Shown here piece by piece: positions 1-10,491 of a DNA stretch of 64,000 nt. The stretch spans positions 59,091 to 123,090 of the forward strand of contig QLIY01000469.1 in assembly GCA_003260075.1 (NCBI GenBank). The letters run 5' to 3'. A program made the position numbers and the translations under genes. The notes under the pieces are model-generated. The model was not told where the DNA came from. It saw only the letters and a program-made list of their open reading frames with translations, and searched no databases. This stretch comes from Phallusia mammillata (lineage: Eukaryota > Chordata > Ascidiacea > Phlebobranchia > Ascidiidae). The stretch's first letter is position 1. Each line of letters opens with the position of its first letter.

Positions 1-215
1 CTAACGTCGCCTTCCCATCAATGTAATCATAACAAACCTGCGTGTCAAGTAATTAACTTTCTCACCAAGGTTTAAAATGGCACAAATAACCGAAATACCT
101 GTTGATGATATAGAAAGTTTTCCATGGTGTCGTGCACTGTAAGTCCTAATATTCGTAAAGCTTCTGCCATTGTTTTGGTTCCAGTTTTCGACAATCCTGC
201 CATTATTACCTTCAT
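1..215 (-). CDS. Sulfotransferase-like gene, copy A (exons 1 and part of 2; cut by window edge)
   Basis: This is the 5' end of a gene of the tandem family that runs through the first 35 kb. Exon 1 is 99-215 (117 nt, 39 codons). It begins MKVIMAGLSKTGTKTMAEAL and ends at a CAG|GTATTT donor. Exon 2 begins at 37 after a GCAG acceptor and runs off the window start. The P-loop GLSKTGTKT lies only six residues from the start methionine, as expected for the 5'-phosphosulfate-binding loop of Sulfotransfer_4-type proteins. No stop or frameshift is visible in the short part present. Whether the gene is functional cannot be judged because exons 3-5 lie outside the window. Confidence 0.75.
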
Positions 216-1098
216 CTTTTTAGGCTTTATCTCGACAACAACACTTTATCTAGTCAAAAATGAATTATATTTCTGTTACAGCGGATGAAAAATTTAAACT
301 GGTTCAAGCACATCACTCAGCTTTAAACACAATTTAACAAATATTCTGACAAACACAACTTGTCTGATGTATAAACTGAGAAAATATGTTCCCTTAAAAA
401 CCTCAAAATTTCATGATATAGCCTTGTCTACTCAAAACTGCAATATACCATTAACTGCTGGGAGAATGGGAATGCACCTGAACTTCACCAATTAAAAGTG
501 CTGTAAAAATATCTTGCGAACCATGAATTGTATCGAAAGAAACTACCATGTCACCCAATTTAAAGCCACAGTATTGGTTGTGGCCAAAAGTCAAACAAAC
601 TTTGTTTGCATAGCCAACCGCGTGGTCATCAATCCCTTATCAGTATTCGGTTGTTTTACGACCTCGGTAGACAATTCAAACCAACCATCTTGTTTGCTCG
701 AGTTTGGAGGTTTTCATGAACTGTGACCTACTTTTTTGTTGTGATCTCTTTTTAATTTCTTCTTCTTCCAATTTTCGCCACTTTGCATGCAGTAGAAGTA
801 GCTGTGTAATTTCTTTCAAACCTCTCGGGCGCCATCCGTTTGTCGGTAAAACAAAGTTGTTAAGCACTGTATTGTTGATTGTGTTGTGGGTTCGAAACCC
901 GTCGACGGAAGATGTCTAAACTTGGATAGATGGAGGTCACGTGTGAAAATTTCAATCGTCCCAGCAACAAACGCTGACGAAGCAATACTGTTGCGTGACA
1001 CCGCATAAACCTCGAAAGCATATTGAAATGTAAGTTTACGAAACTAAAGTAAATTTGTGACAACTAAGTATTTTGCAAATTGACATAACCAATCTATG
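216..1098. other. Spacer with a tRNA-like repeat remnant
   Basis: I see no gene here. Around 886-1015 lies a remnant of a repeat with a tRNA-like B box (GGTTCGAAACCC near 889-901). Related copies are at 5.3, 19.6 and 29.1 kb. The short open frames in this stretch have no family resemblance. Confidence 0.5.
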
Positions 1099-1115
1099 CC
1101 CACAGTTACACACGA

Positions 1116-1300
1116 AAAATGCACGCTGCCTTAAGACAGAATAACAATGACACTATTACAAAGGGGGGGGGGAAAATCTATGCCTACAGTTACACAAAAA
1201 AAATGCACGCTGCCTTAAGACAGAATAACAATGACACTATTACAAAAGCTTCGCGTTTCATCTTCTGATATGTTGGGTCGTTTTTTACCCACTCGTCTCA
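1116..1300 (-). pseudogene. Exon 5 relic of the sulfotransferase-like family
   Basis: Read on the minus strand, about 1300-1190 encodes the tail of exon 5, with NDPTYQKMKREAFVIVSLL near its start and a terminal hydrophobic stretch ending ACIFFV and a stop at 1190-1192. A lysine sits where other copies have methionine in the hydrophobic tail. The first half of the exon is unrecognisable. The same 3' end is repeated at 1116-1162, on the other side of a 10-G tract (1163-1172), which I regard as a joining artefact. No exons 1-4 lie just upstream, so this is an isolated relic. Confidence 0.65.
1163..1172 (+). repeat. 10-G tract between duplicated flanks
   Basis: Ten G separate two near-identical copies of about 70 bp (1093-1162 and 1173-1245). 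This is probably a gap placeholder joining overlapping contig ends. Confidence 0.7.
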
Positions 1301-1440
1301 CGGATATAGTTCGATAAACCTAACTCGCCCTACAGACTAGCATAAGAACACAGGAACTGACGGGAAAGCTGTACCACAGTGACAAATTATATCAAAAAAA
1401 TGTCAATCGAATGTAAAACGTTTTGTAGTAGCTTCCGATT

Positions 1441-1900
1441 GTAATTAATTTTCGTTACAACAGGAAATCAACCGCCTTCTGTATTGCATCGTGTTTCAGT
1501 TTGTTCAATCGTCTGCCTTAATTTGGTGAGACTAATTGTTCGTTGTGGTATATGCATCAGTTCCAGTTTGTACAGCAGAACCTATTATTATTGATGCTAT
1601 GACACTAGACATTATCTTTGTGATCGCATTAAAGGTTACATCGAGGAATAAAGGCATTTCCGCAATGCTCAACTTTTTACGAAGGGTTCTTGTAACAATT
1701 TGTTCACGAAATAAAATAGGGGGGGGGGGACTATACATCATCTTTGTGATCGTGTTAAAGGTTGCATCGGGGAATAAAGGCACTTCCGCAATGCTTAACT
1801 TTTTACGAAGGGTTCTTGTAACAATTTGTTCACGAAATAAAATATTTTGTACAACCCTTTGCATGTGGTTCACTAAAAATCGTTTTCATTTTCGTTCTTT
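1441..1900 (-). other. Copy 1 of a conserved upstream module with a possible small ORF
   Basis: On the minus strand this matches the region upstream of copies F (17.35-17.7 kb) and, in part, M (32.6 kb). A frame on the minus strand (1873-1532) contains LRKKLSIAEMPLFLDVTFN and then a hydrophobic segment (VIASIIIGSAVQ). The copy at 17.45 kb keeps the same frame, with MPLFLDVTFN and IASIIIGAVV. That could be a small protein or simply a homologous promoter region. The frame is lengthened here by an internal duplication around an 11-G tract (1719-1729), which I believe is artefactual. Confidence 0.4.
1719..1729 (+). repeat. 11-G tract between duplicated flanks
   Basis: The roughly 110 bp before the tract (about 1610-1718) recurs after it (about 1735-1845) with a few differences. 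It is the same kind of junction as at 1163. Confidence 0.7.
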
Positions 1901-2357
1901 GTTTATTGCTTGTCCAAATTTGAACATTCAGTTTGCTGCCCTTTGACCGATTTTCTGATCCATCAAGGAAAACCGTTTTACATAAGGGCACGGAAGATTC
2001 TATTTGAATAAGCTATTGCTCATGCTGTTAAGGCAAAATATATGTATATTTCAACATCTTAAGGACGAATGACTTGATGTTTTTGTTTTTCATTACCTTA
2101 GGTGCATAAGGTTTATTACAGTATTTTTCTACTTTATCTAAGTTTAAGTACAAATATTATGTAAGGACACGTGCTGAGGTTTTATTTGCCCGAACAACGC
2201 CCATTTTGTGTGACATCACAATGTAAACCAAAACAACAGTTTTCTTCAAACAACATTTAAGAAACACTTGATCGTGAGGCAAAACAAAATAACATTGCTA
2301 GAAATAAGAGTTCAGTGATATGCAGATTGAGGATGTACGTATTTGCTGAACTGTTCT

Positions 2358-3435
2358 TTACACAAAATAAAAAACACACGCTGCCATAAAACAGAATAGC
2401 AATGACACTATTACAAAAGCTTCACGTTTCATTTTCTGATGTGTTGGGTCGATTTTAAGCCGGTCATCGTATATTGTTGCTCCAGAATTTTTGTGTGGAA
2501 ACGGTTGATCTGGGATTGGAAGGTTTGACAAGTTGCAAAATGGTTCCCATCCTTCCTTCACGCTGTACACAAGCAACCTGTCCTTGGGAGCGTTCTGAAA
2601 GGAAACAAGATTGTCTGCAAATTGATAAGCATCAGAATTTCAACAACTCACTGTGAGAATATTTGCATTATGTTCTCTATACCTCACTCTCCGCAGGATG
2701 GCACTGAAAGGCCAGTTTGTAAATGGAAAAAGTGGGCGAGGTCCCTCGACTATTCCAACTGGAAAAGTTAAGTAATAAATTTTGGCGATTAGTAAACAAT
2801 GTTGGTAAATGCAGCTATTGAGTTTAGACGAAATAGATCTTCAAACGTATCAAAAAGTTTTTCTGACACAGGCACATACGAAACTTACGCAATCTTTGAA
2901 GAAATTTGAAAAACTTCCACCCAGTGAGTGAAAATGTGTAAAGAAATCTGCATGTCTTGTTGTTGACCAGCGCCATTCTCTGGTTCTCTGCACTGCGAAT
3001 GTAGCTTTCCTCATCTCGTTGGGTTAGAACTATCTGAAAACTACAAACAGTAGTAAAACATGCATGTACGGATCTGTTCATAAGTTTAATGGTGAAAATA
3101 ACGGCTCGACATGCTCTTCGCATCTATTTGGGCCGTTATTTTTACCATTAAAGTAGTAAAACAATTAAGTTTGTTTGACAATTTTACCTTGGCCTCTGGA
3201 AAAGCTTCGGCCAGTTGCTCTCAAAAGTGAAAAGTTGGTAACCCAGTGACGGCTTCGACATGTTTGTAAGACTCACGAATATCATCCAACGTCCTTCCCA
3301 TCAATGTAATCATAACAAACCTGCGTGGGAAATTACCTAAAAGGTTAAAAATCCCACAATTAACAACCTAAATACCTGACGATGATAGAGAAAATGTTCC
3401 ATGGTGTCGTGCACTGTAAGTCCCAATATTCGTAA
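2358..3435 (-). pseudogene. Sulfotransferase-like copy B (frameshifted; exon 1 partly replaced by G tract)
   Basis: All five exons are recognisable on the minus strand: exon 1 about 3376-3435 (the rest replaced by an 80-G tract), exon 2 3188-3320, exon 3 2889-3033, exon 4 2652-2758, exon 5 2358-2594. Exon 2 is 133 nt instead of 135; two bases are missing in the GGGAAGGCGACG stretch, which shifts the frame. Exon 4 ends ACA rather than the usual ATG before its donor. Exon 3 keeps the 3'-phosphate-binding-like IVLTQRDEESYIRSA, and exon 5 keeps the hydrophobic tail (REAFVIVSLLFCFMAACVFYFV). The frameshift makes it a probable pseudogene, unless it is a sequencing error. Intron 2 holds a 19-bp inverted repeat (3086-3104 / 3133-3151). 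Confidence 0.7.
3086..3151. repeat. 19-bp inverted repeat (hairpin) in intron 2 of copy B
   Basis: The arms 3086-3104 (TTAATGGTGAAAATAACGG) and 3133-3151 are complementary with one G-T mismatch, around a 28-nt loop. The right side (ATCTATTTGGGCCGTTAT) recurs at about 34.40 kb beside a hammerhead-like motif, so this is probably part of a dispersed repeat. Confidence 0.6.

Positions 3436-3515
<80 letters not shown>
3436..3515 (+). repeat. 80-G tract replacing the start of copy B exon 1
   Basis: The tract begins inside exon 1, right after codons equivalent to TLRILGLTVHD read on the minus strand. It occupies the place where the start codon and P-loop should be. It is probably a gap placeholder. 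Confidence 0.7.
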
Positions 3516-3516
<1 letters not shown>

Positions 3517-3726
3517 CTTAAAGTAATAGTTTTAAAAACTTCTCGATGTTATGTAAACTATGCTGAGGATGGTAAAAACCGATTGTTGGCTGGACGTTGT
3601 ATTAAGCATCAATAAATCGATCACCCAGAAACAATTCTAAATACCATCAAAGAGCTCTACTTGTGTTTTAGGTAAACCCGAATCAAGTTTCAAATTATAC
3701 ATAATACACTCTTCTCTGTATACAAC

Positions 3727-3808
3727 CAGTGGTGGGGGGGGGGGGTCGGTTGAAAAATATGACTTTTGTGATAGAACCGGCTGACAAAAAATCGGAATCC
3801 CACCACTG
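3727..3808. mobile_element. Short hAT-like MITE with 8-bp target duplication
   Basis: The ends are CAGTGGTGGG and CCCACCACTG, and the flanks are TATACAAC and TATATAAC (8 bp, one mismatch). The interior has the ACCGGCTGACAAAAAA segment shared with elements at 8.54 and 47.93 kb. Twelve G at 3734-3745 probably replace part of it. Confidence 0.65.
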
Positions 3809-4395
3809 TATATAACCCTTATCATGGTGGAACTGCAGAACAACATTTGACTCTTTGTAAATTTTTACTTACTACAGCAAGACAATTTTTATCCTATACT
3901 CACTTCACTCAGTCTTCTTACCCAAGAGTTTAAGCCAAACCACAAACTGCTGTAACGACAAACCACGCTTAACCAACCAAGCAAATCCAAAACAAACTTG
4001 CAAGGTTTGCATCACTGCTGTGGTTTTGCTTTGCGGTTCAGGTGATTATGTTCTGTTGCTATAATAGTTTATTTTCAGCTGCAGACAGTGCACGCTGTTT
4101 CAACCTATAAGGTCTCATCAGGGCACCTGGTATCAAGACATAGGCCGTATTGGCTAGTGTAGCAATCCAACGGCACCCAGTTTGTTGGGAGTAACAGTTA
4201 TTTCCATTTTTCAGTTTAATACTTCCATAATCATCCTAAGTTAGTTGGTAATAAAATGTTGCTTTCTGATTGGCTAAAAAACCTCTGCATTTCTTCTCAA
4301 ATTCTAAACTAAGTTAATCTCTCCAATCCGATTCCACTTCAAACTTTCTTTACTCAACCTGCTTAACCAAAGTGGATGGTCACGTGATGACATGA

Positions 4396-4403
4396 TGACG
4401 TCA
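4396..4403. promoter_or_regulatory. CRE-like octamer TGACGTCA in spacer module
   Basis: Perfect palindromic TGACGTCA, repeated in equivalent positions at 5175-5182, 7434-7441 and 19850-19857. Each time it lies near a CCAAT motif and upstream of an exon 1 of the family. It is a candidate ATF/CREB site; function is inferred from recurrence only. Confidence 0.4.
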
Positions 4404-4503
4404 GTTACGTGTTTGCTTGACCCCATAAACGTCGGGTGTAAACTGACCAGTGCTAGTTTCGGTAAATGTCTCTCTCTTTCAAATACTGCTGTGCCGTGTT
4501 CAA

Positions 4504-4536
4504 TACACACACACACACACGCACACGCACACGCAC

Positions 4537-4571
<35 letters not shown>

Positions 4572-4589
4572 AATATAAATATATATATC
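4504..4589. repeat. (CA)n/(AT)n microsatellite
   Basis: A run of CA dinucleotides, with scattered CGCA units, passes into TATATA-rich sequence. It is low-complexity; the frames through it are not genes. Confidence 0.9.
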
Positions 4590-5310
4590 AATGTGTAAGA
4601 GTAGAATACTTCACTATACATTTTGCTTTTAAGTAGTAGTTTGCTGTATTTCGTGTAATTAATAATTCTTTAACTAGTTTTATACACCTTTACATTTGAA
4701 GTGACGTGCGAACTTAGCGTGTTAATTACCTAGGGTTTAATTGCTATAGCTAATATTGCTAAGAACTAACATTGGGTATCTGAAAGGAACAAAAATCGCA
4801 ACACTTGTCCCTCTGACCCTTCCGAACCAAGACAGCTGACCGCACAACGACTTGCTGAAACGCCTAATTGATAACTCTGGATTAAGCAAGCACATCTCAA
4901 TCACATCGCTGCACAATGATTCTAAAGCACATCTCAGTCAATTTTAAGGTTGCCATTTTGTGGCCTAAACTATTTTGTGTTGCTTAAAGAGATATTTTTT
5001 GTCTTATCAGGTTCATTACACTTCTTTCTGATTGGTTGAAATCCCCCGCGTTGTGAGACATTGCTCTTCAAATAATAAACTTCGTTAATGTATGCAGATC
5101 TGGTTTCACTTTAAACTTGTTTCATTCAAACTGTTCAACCAAAGTGGATGGTAACGTGATGACGCAACAACCGATGACGTCAGTTTCGTCACGCTTGAAC
5201 TGATCCTGATCCTGACCCCGACTGTTTGTAGATTACCCCTTATTTCCATTTGCAAATCTATTGTTTTTTTACGATTTTCGAATGCCTTCGAGTTGTCCAA
5301 GATTTTCCAA

Positions 5311-5515
5311 GTTGATCGGGTCGTGGGTTCGAATCCCGTGGATGGAAGTTGACCGTGCTTGGATATTTGTCGAGTTCGAGCAACATCACGATCTCAGATG
5401 TCGCATGAGTTAAACCAGAAAGTAATCTTGCCATTGAAGGACACGTGTTGAAGTTTTATTCGTCGAAGCGTTGCGTGACAAAGCAACTATATAGCACAAC
5501 TGAGCAAAAACATAC
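5311..5515 (+). repeat. tRNA-like (SINE-like) repeat, full copy
   Basis: Carries GTGGGTTCGAATCCCGTGG (5325-5343), which has a pol III B-box form, followed by sequence shared with 19.55-19.70 kb and 29.05-29.27 kb (opposite orientation). It lies just downstream of the 3' end of copy C, as equivalent copies do for copies F and J. It may therefore be part of the duplicated unit. Confidence 0.55.
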
Positions 5516-5552
5516 GCATTTTGGGGAGCTCATGTTGATATTTACCATAGAG

Positions 5553-6585
5553 TTAAAGAAAATAAGAAACACAGGCTGCCATAAGACAGATGAGTAATGA
5601 CACAATTACAAAAGCTTCACGTTTCATCTTCTGAAATGTTGGGGGGGGGGGGGGTCATCAAAAACAGTTGCTCCGTGATTTTTGTGTGGAAACGGACGAT
5701 TTGGGATTGGAATGTTTAAGAAGTTGCACAATGGTTCCCATCCTTCCTTCACGCTGTACACAAGCAACCTACCCTTGGGAGCGTTCTTGAAACAAATCGG
5801 TTTACAGAGTGCAAAACATCATAATTTCAGCAACTCACCATGAGAATATTTACATGATGTTCTCTGTACCTTACTCTCCGCAGGATGGCACTAAAGGGCC
5901 AGTTTGTAAATGGGAAAAGTGGGCGAGGTCCCTCGATTATTCCAACTATAAGAAATAAGTGATTATTTTGACCGTTCAATAAAGAGTGGTTGTAGACACA
6001 ACTGTTCAGTTTAGACAAATATGTCTTCAAATGTATTACGATAGCTTTGTTGACAAGCACAGTTGTTGCGGAACTTACTAAATCTTTGAAGAAATTTGAA
6101 ATACTTCCAACCAGTTGGTGAAAATGTAAAAAGAAAAATACATGTTTTGTTGTTGGCCATCGCGGTACGCTGGTTCATTGCGCTGCGAATGTAACTTTCC
6201 TCATCTCGTTGGGTTAGAACTATCTAAAAACAACACACAGTAGCAGAACAACACACCTTGACTGTGCATGGTACCTTTGCTTCTGGAAAAGCTTCAGCCA
6301 GTTGCTCCCAAAATATATAGGCAGGAAAGTGTGTAACGGCATCGACATGTTTGTAAGACTCACGAATATCATCCAACGTCGCCTTTCCATCAATGTAGTC
6401 ATACCAAACCTGCGTGGAAAATAACTAACTTTCTCACCAAGGTTGGAAATTACAAATAACCGAAATACCTGACGATGGTGTCTAAAGGTTTCCATGGTGT
6501 CGTGCACTGTAAGTCCCAATATTCGTAAAGCTTCAGCCATTGTTTTGGTTCCAGTTTTTCCTGCTCCAGCCATTATAACCTTCAT
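5553..6585 (-). CDS. Sulfotransferase-like copy C (exon 5 interrupted by G tract)
   Basis: Five exons on the minus strand: 6469-6585, 6275-6409, 6079-6223, 5839-5945 and 5553-5785. All boundaries are GT-AG and the lengths of exons 1-4 are 117, 135, 145 and 107 nt. Exon 1 gives MKVIMAGAGKTGTKTMAEAL, with a canonical P-loop (GAGKTGTKT). Exon 2 ends in FWEQLAEAFPEAK. Exon 3 has the TQRDEESYIRS segment (3'-phosphate binding by family analogy). Exon 4 gives EGPRPLFPFTNWPFSAILRR. Exon 5 should give SVKEGWEPLCNFLN and the hydrophobic C-tail. In exon 5, 14 G (5641-5654) stand where other copies have 18 nt encoding about DRVKND, so the frame is broken only by this tract. I infer a real gene with a damaged assembly. 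The likely role is transfer of sulfuryl from PAPS to an unknown acceptor. Confidence 0.75.
5641..5654 (+). repeat. 14-G tract inside copy C exon 5
   Basis: Replaces an 18-nt coding stretch between the codons for YDD and PTFQ that is present in every other complete copy. It is a substitution rather than an insertion, which is evidence that the tracts stand for unread sequence. Confidence 0.7.
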
Positions 6586-7630
6586 CTTTAATTATTAATT
6601 AACTGAGGTCCTTTAATATTGAAGTCCTTAAATTCGTCAACTTAGTTTGCCCCCAGTTAGTAGCTAATTAATCCTGAAATTTAATTATAAAGCATTGAGT
6701 CGATAGGCAATGATTCTAAAAAAATTTCATATAACGCTACTGGGCCACTTTGAAACTAAACCTAAACTTCCAAAGTATATACAACCATGAATAACCACAT
6801 CTATTTCAAGGTGGAACTGCAGAAATAATTTTATCGCTCGTTCTTTTTGAAACTATAAGAACGTCGACCACAAACTGTTTACATTTCATCCAAACCACTC
6901 GCATATCTTCACCCACACAGCGATTCACGAAGCAAATTGCCGCAATGCTTGACTAGTGAGGCAGAACTCAGCAAAATATTGAGCTTCAACCGACAAACTT
7001 GATATGAGGTTGTTTTGGGTCGTTAATGTCTGCTTTAAACACCGTTCAGTTCTGTTATAGCACTTAAGAAACTAATCAGCCTTTCAACCCACAGTTAAAG
7101 CTAAACAACAAAACGCTTAACCAACCAAGCAAACCCAGAACAAATACACAAGGTTTGCATCACTGCGGCATTGCGGTCAAAGTTGGGGAGATTATGTTTC
7201 GTCGCTGAAATAGTTTGTCTCTATTATTCAGTTTAACACTCCCAGACAAATCTTCCTAGTTATTGTTAAAATGCTACTTTCTGATTGGTTGAAATCCACA
7301 ACACTCGTGACATTGCTTCTCAATTTATAAACTTCGTTAATCTCTACAGATATGGTTTCACTTTAAACTTGTTTCACTCAAACTGTTCAACCAACATGGA
7401 TGGTCACGTGGTGACATGATGACGCAACACCGATGACGTCAGTTTCGTCACGTTTGAACTGATCCTGATCTCGACTGTTTGTAGGTTACCCCTTATTTTC
7501 ATGAATTTGCCCTAGTTTTTGTCTTCGTCTTCCTTTTGCAAATCTATTGTTTTTTACAATTTTCAGATGCCTTCGAGATTTTTTTTGGGGGGGGGGTGGT
7601 CTAAGATAGATATTTAACAGTTAAAAAGGG
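6586..7630. other. Spacer between copies C and D with CRE-bearing module
   Basis: No gene is seen. It contains the AACCAACCAAGCAAA block (about 7110), CTTTCTGATTGGTTGAAATCC near 7290, CACGTGGTGACATGATGACG near 7404, TGACGTCA at 7434-7441, and a 10-G tract at 7587-7596. The layout matches the upstream regions of copies B, G and H, so this is probably the promoter region of copy C. Confidence 0.5.
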
Positions 7631-9131
7631 TCAAAGAAAATAAGAAACGCACGCGGCCATAAAACAGAATATTAATGACACAATCACAAAAGCTTCACGT
7701 TTCATTTTTTGAAATGTTGGGTCGTTTTTCACCCGGTCATTGTATATTGTTGCTCCGTGATTTTTGTGTGGCAATGGACGATTTGGGATTGGAAGGTTTA
7801 AGAAGTTGCACAATGGATCCCATCCTTCCTTCACGCTGTACACAAGCAACCTCTCCTTGGGAGCGTTCTGGAAAGAAACAAGATTGTCTCCAAAATATTT
7901 AGCTTCAACATTTCAGCAACTCACCATGAGAACTGCTGCATTATGTTGTCTATACTTTATTGCCCGCAAGCTGGCGCTGAAGGGCCAGTTTGTAAATGGG
8001 AAAAGAGGTTGATGTCCATCCATGACACCAACTGCAAATATACTGTTTACCATATACTGCCAATTTACGTCACTGCGTAATATTGATTAATTTACCGTTT
8101 TGACCATTTACTTATTATTATGTTTGTCACTTAAATTACATTTCAGTCCGTTATTGGCATGTCGTAACATACTTGCTTTCTGCAAGCGTTAGGTAAGCCA
8201 AATCTAAAACTATTTGTCGTTTAAACCCTATCTCTTTACTGCATTATACCAGGGTTGGGTAACGAATCCTATAAGTCGAATCTCCAGTCAAGTCAAGTCT
8301 TAAAAGGTTTTTAAAGAAAGTTTTACTACTCTTACCATACTCAAACATGACATATTTTTAATATTTTTTAAAACTTACGAAAAACTTGAAGGAATTTGAA
8401 ATATTTCCATCCAGTTGGAGAAAAGGTGAAAAGGAATATACATGATTTGTTGTTTGCTAATGCTATTCTCTGCTTCATTGCACTGGGAATGTAGCTCTTC
8501 TCATCTCGTTGGGTTAAGATTATCTGGAAACAAGGTCAAAAGGGGTGGTGGGTTCTATAGAACCATCTCACTAAATTTTATGATATCAGCGAACCGGTTG
8601 GCATTACTGGTTACTTTTTTTTAACAAAACCGGCTGAAAAATAAGACTTTTGTAATAGTACCGGCTGACAAAAAAATGAATCCCACGACTGGATCCACCT
8701 GATGCAACACAGCTAGATTAACGATTATACCTTGGCCTCTGGAAAAGCTTCGGCCAGTTGCTCCCAAAATATATGGACTGGAAAATCAGTGACGGCATCG
8801 ACATGTTTGTAAGACTCACGAATATCATCCAACGTCGCCTTCCCATCAATGTAGTCATACCAAACCTGCGTTGGAAATAACTAACTTTCTCTCCAAAGTT
8901 TGAAAACCCACAAATAACTGAAAAACCTGACGATGGTATTTGTAGTGTTCGGGGGGGGGGAGAAATAACTAACTTTCTCACCAAAGTTTAAAAACCCACA
9001 AATAACTGAAAAACCTGACGATGGTATTTGTAGTGTTCCATGCTGTCGTGCACTGTAATTCCCAATATTCGTAAAGCTTCTGCCATTGATTTGGTTCCAG
9101 TCTTTGATACTCCTGCAGCTATAACCTTCAT
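7631..9131 (-). CDS. Sulfotransferase-like copy D (apparently complete)
   Basis: Exons on the minus strand: 9015-9131, 8731-8865, 8379-8523, 7925-8031 and 7631-7867 (117, 135, 145, 107 and 237 nt; 246 codons plus stop). No frameshift is visible. The protein starts MKVIAAGVSKTGTKSMAEAL (P-loop GVSKTGTKS) and has YDYIDGKATLDDIRESYKHV in exon 2. In exon 3 it has TQRDEKSYIPSA, with proline where most copies have arginine, next to the conserved serine. It ends in a hydrophobic tail (FVIVSLIFCFMAACVSYFL) with no residues after it. There is no signal peptide, so the catalytic domain should face the cytosol. Intron 2 carries a MITE (about 8544-8693). A 10-G junction (8951-8960) duplicates the exon 1 donor region. 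I infer a PAPS-dependent sulfotransferase fold; the substrate is unknown. Confidence 0.8.
8544..8693. mobile_element. hAT-like MITE in intron 2 of copy D
   Basis: Shares with 47934-48100 the order GGTTCTATAGAACC, ATGATATCAGCGAACCGGTT, ACCGGCTGAAAAATAAGAC, and a right end AATCCCACGACTGG. The left terminal CAGTG is degraded, and I do not see a target duplication. Confidence 0.55.
8951..8960 (+). repeat. 10-G tract between duplicated flanks in copy D
   Basis: About 80 bp at 8872-8950 recurs at 8964-9042 (intron start plus the end of exon 1). The second copy connects to the intact exon 1. Confidence 0.7.
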
Positions 9132-10490
9132 GTTTTTGGGAGGATTAACTTAGGTCCTGATATTGGTTTTGACAAAAAGTAGTTAACTTTCCGCTAAGAT
9201 TAGTTAAATGTAATTTCGTACTGATAGCAATGAAGAGATTGGTGACGATTCTAAAATAGCTTTATATAACGCCACTCCATGGGCAAGTTTTGTAAACCTA
9301 AATTCGCAAAGTGTTGAAATTTTCAAAATATATCCGTTAATGTATAAGTTTCTTTGGTAGGTGAAAATGCAGAACGATATTGTCTGTCCTTCCTTTAATT
9401 TCACTTGCTACTGCAACTTCAGCCAATAATTCCTGAAATTTTAGCTGAAACGTTTTAGCCCATCTTAATCCAGATCAATGTTGCTACAACTTGATATGTA
9501 CTGCATGGTGCTTGAATAATCAGTTTAGATAATGTTGTACTTTAGTCGGCTAATTTGCCTAAGGGCTTGTTTAGAGTCGTCAAAACCTGTACACAGACAT
9601 TGCTTCTCAATTTATAAACATATGCTTATCTCTGCAAGTCATGTGTTACTTCAAACTTGTTTCACTCAACCTGTTTAACCGGTGTAAATGGTCACGTTTG
9701 ACTTGGTGACGCAACACCCATGACGTTAGTTTTGCACGCTTGAACGTTCACGTCGTACGCCATACGTAACGAAAAATAATTGGGGGATTGCTTTACCGAG
9801 GTTTTTTAGAAAAACTATTACATGACTTGCAAAATCGCGATGGAACGTAGATGACATTTGTCATCTTGTTTCACTGTTTTGTGAGGGTATTGCGTTTAGA
9901 AGCCTAATTCCAATTATGGAAACACTATGTATGTAAACAAGGCAGACTTCGTTAAACTCGCTTATTTCGACATACATTGATTCCTCTCCTTTACCTCTTC
10001 ATGCATTATACTTTTTCATTCATCAAGCTTTCTCGACAAAATTTGAGGTGTATTAAGATTTTAAGGGAAGGAAGTGCCTCCTCTTGCCCCAACATGCCAT
10101 CGAACATGACTGCCCATCTACGTTTACACAAATCTTCACTGTACCTTTCATACTTAGTCTTCATGTAATTGTTCACTTGTCTACCTTAGCAGTCAAAACC
10201 TTACACTAAGATAAAAAACCTCTGACCAAATGTTACCATCATGAATGGTTAACTTAAAGACTGACAACTGACTTATCGCCAGACTTTCTAAGTGGCTTCG
10301 AAGTTATGAACTCTAGCCCAAACTCATGCAGATGTTTCAGCCTTCTTCCTGGTACTGCTGTCAAGTCACACAGGAAAATTAGACAGTTTATTGCTACGCC
10401 CACGAAATTTAAGGGAAGTTGTACGAATTTGAGCGAAGGCTGCGTCTGGAGTGAACATTCTCACTTCATTCAATTGTGGAGAATAGCCCG
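9132..10490. other. Spacer between copies D and E
   Basis: A degraded spacer module lies at about 9600-9760 (CATGACGTTAG in place of the CRE). The rest is AT-rich with only short open frames and no recognisable gene. Confidence 0.5.
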
Positions 10491-10491
10491 C

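Larger units (their letters stand above)
3820..5300. other. Spacer upstream of copy B, with family spacer modules
   Basis: No gene is seen. The stretch holds sequences repeated between family copies: a CTTAACCAACCAAGCAAA block near 3966, and two versions of a longer spacer module (about 4250-4440 and 5020-5240). Each version has CTTTCTGATTGG (CCAAT box on the other strand), a CACGTG-like or ACGTGATGACG stretch, and TGACGTCA (4396-4403 and 5175-5182). A microsatellite lies at 4504-4589. Confidence 0.55.

Noticed and set aside
4304-4621. Open frames of about 70-105 codons with His/Thr or Cys/Val repeats
   Set aside because: Produced by the CA/GT microsatellite at 4504-4589.
8250-8330. CAGGGTTGGGTAACG resembling a hAT left end
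   Set aside because: No matching right end or target duplication found nearby.
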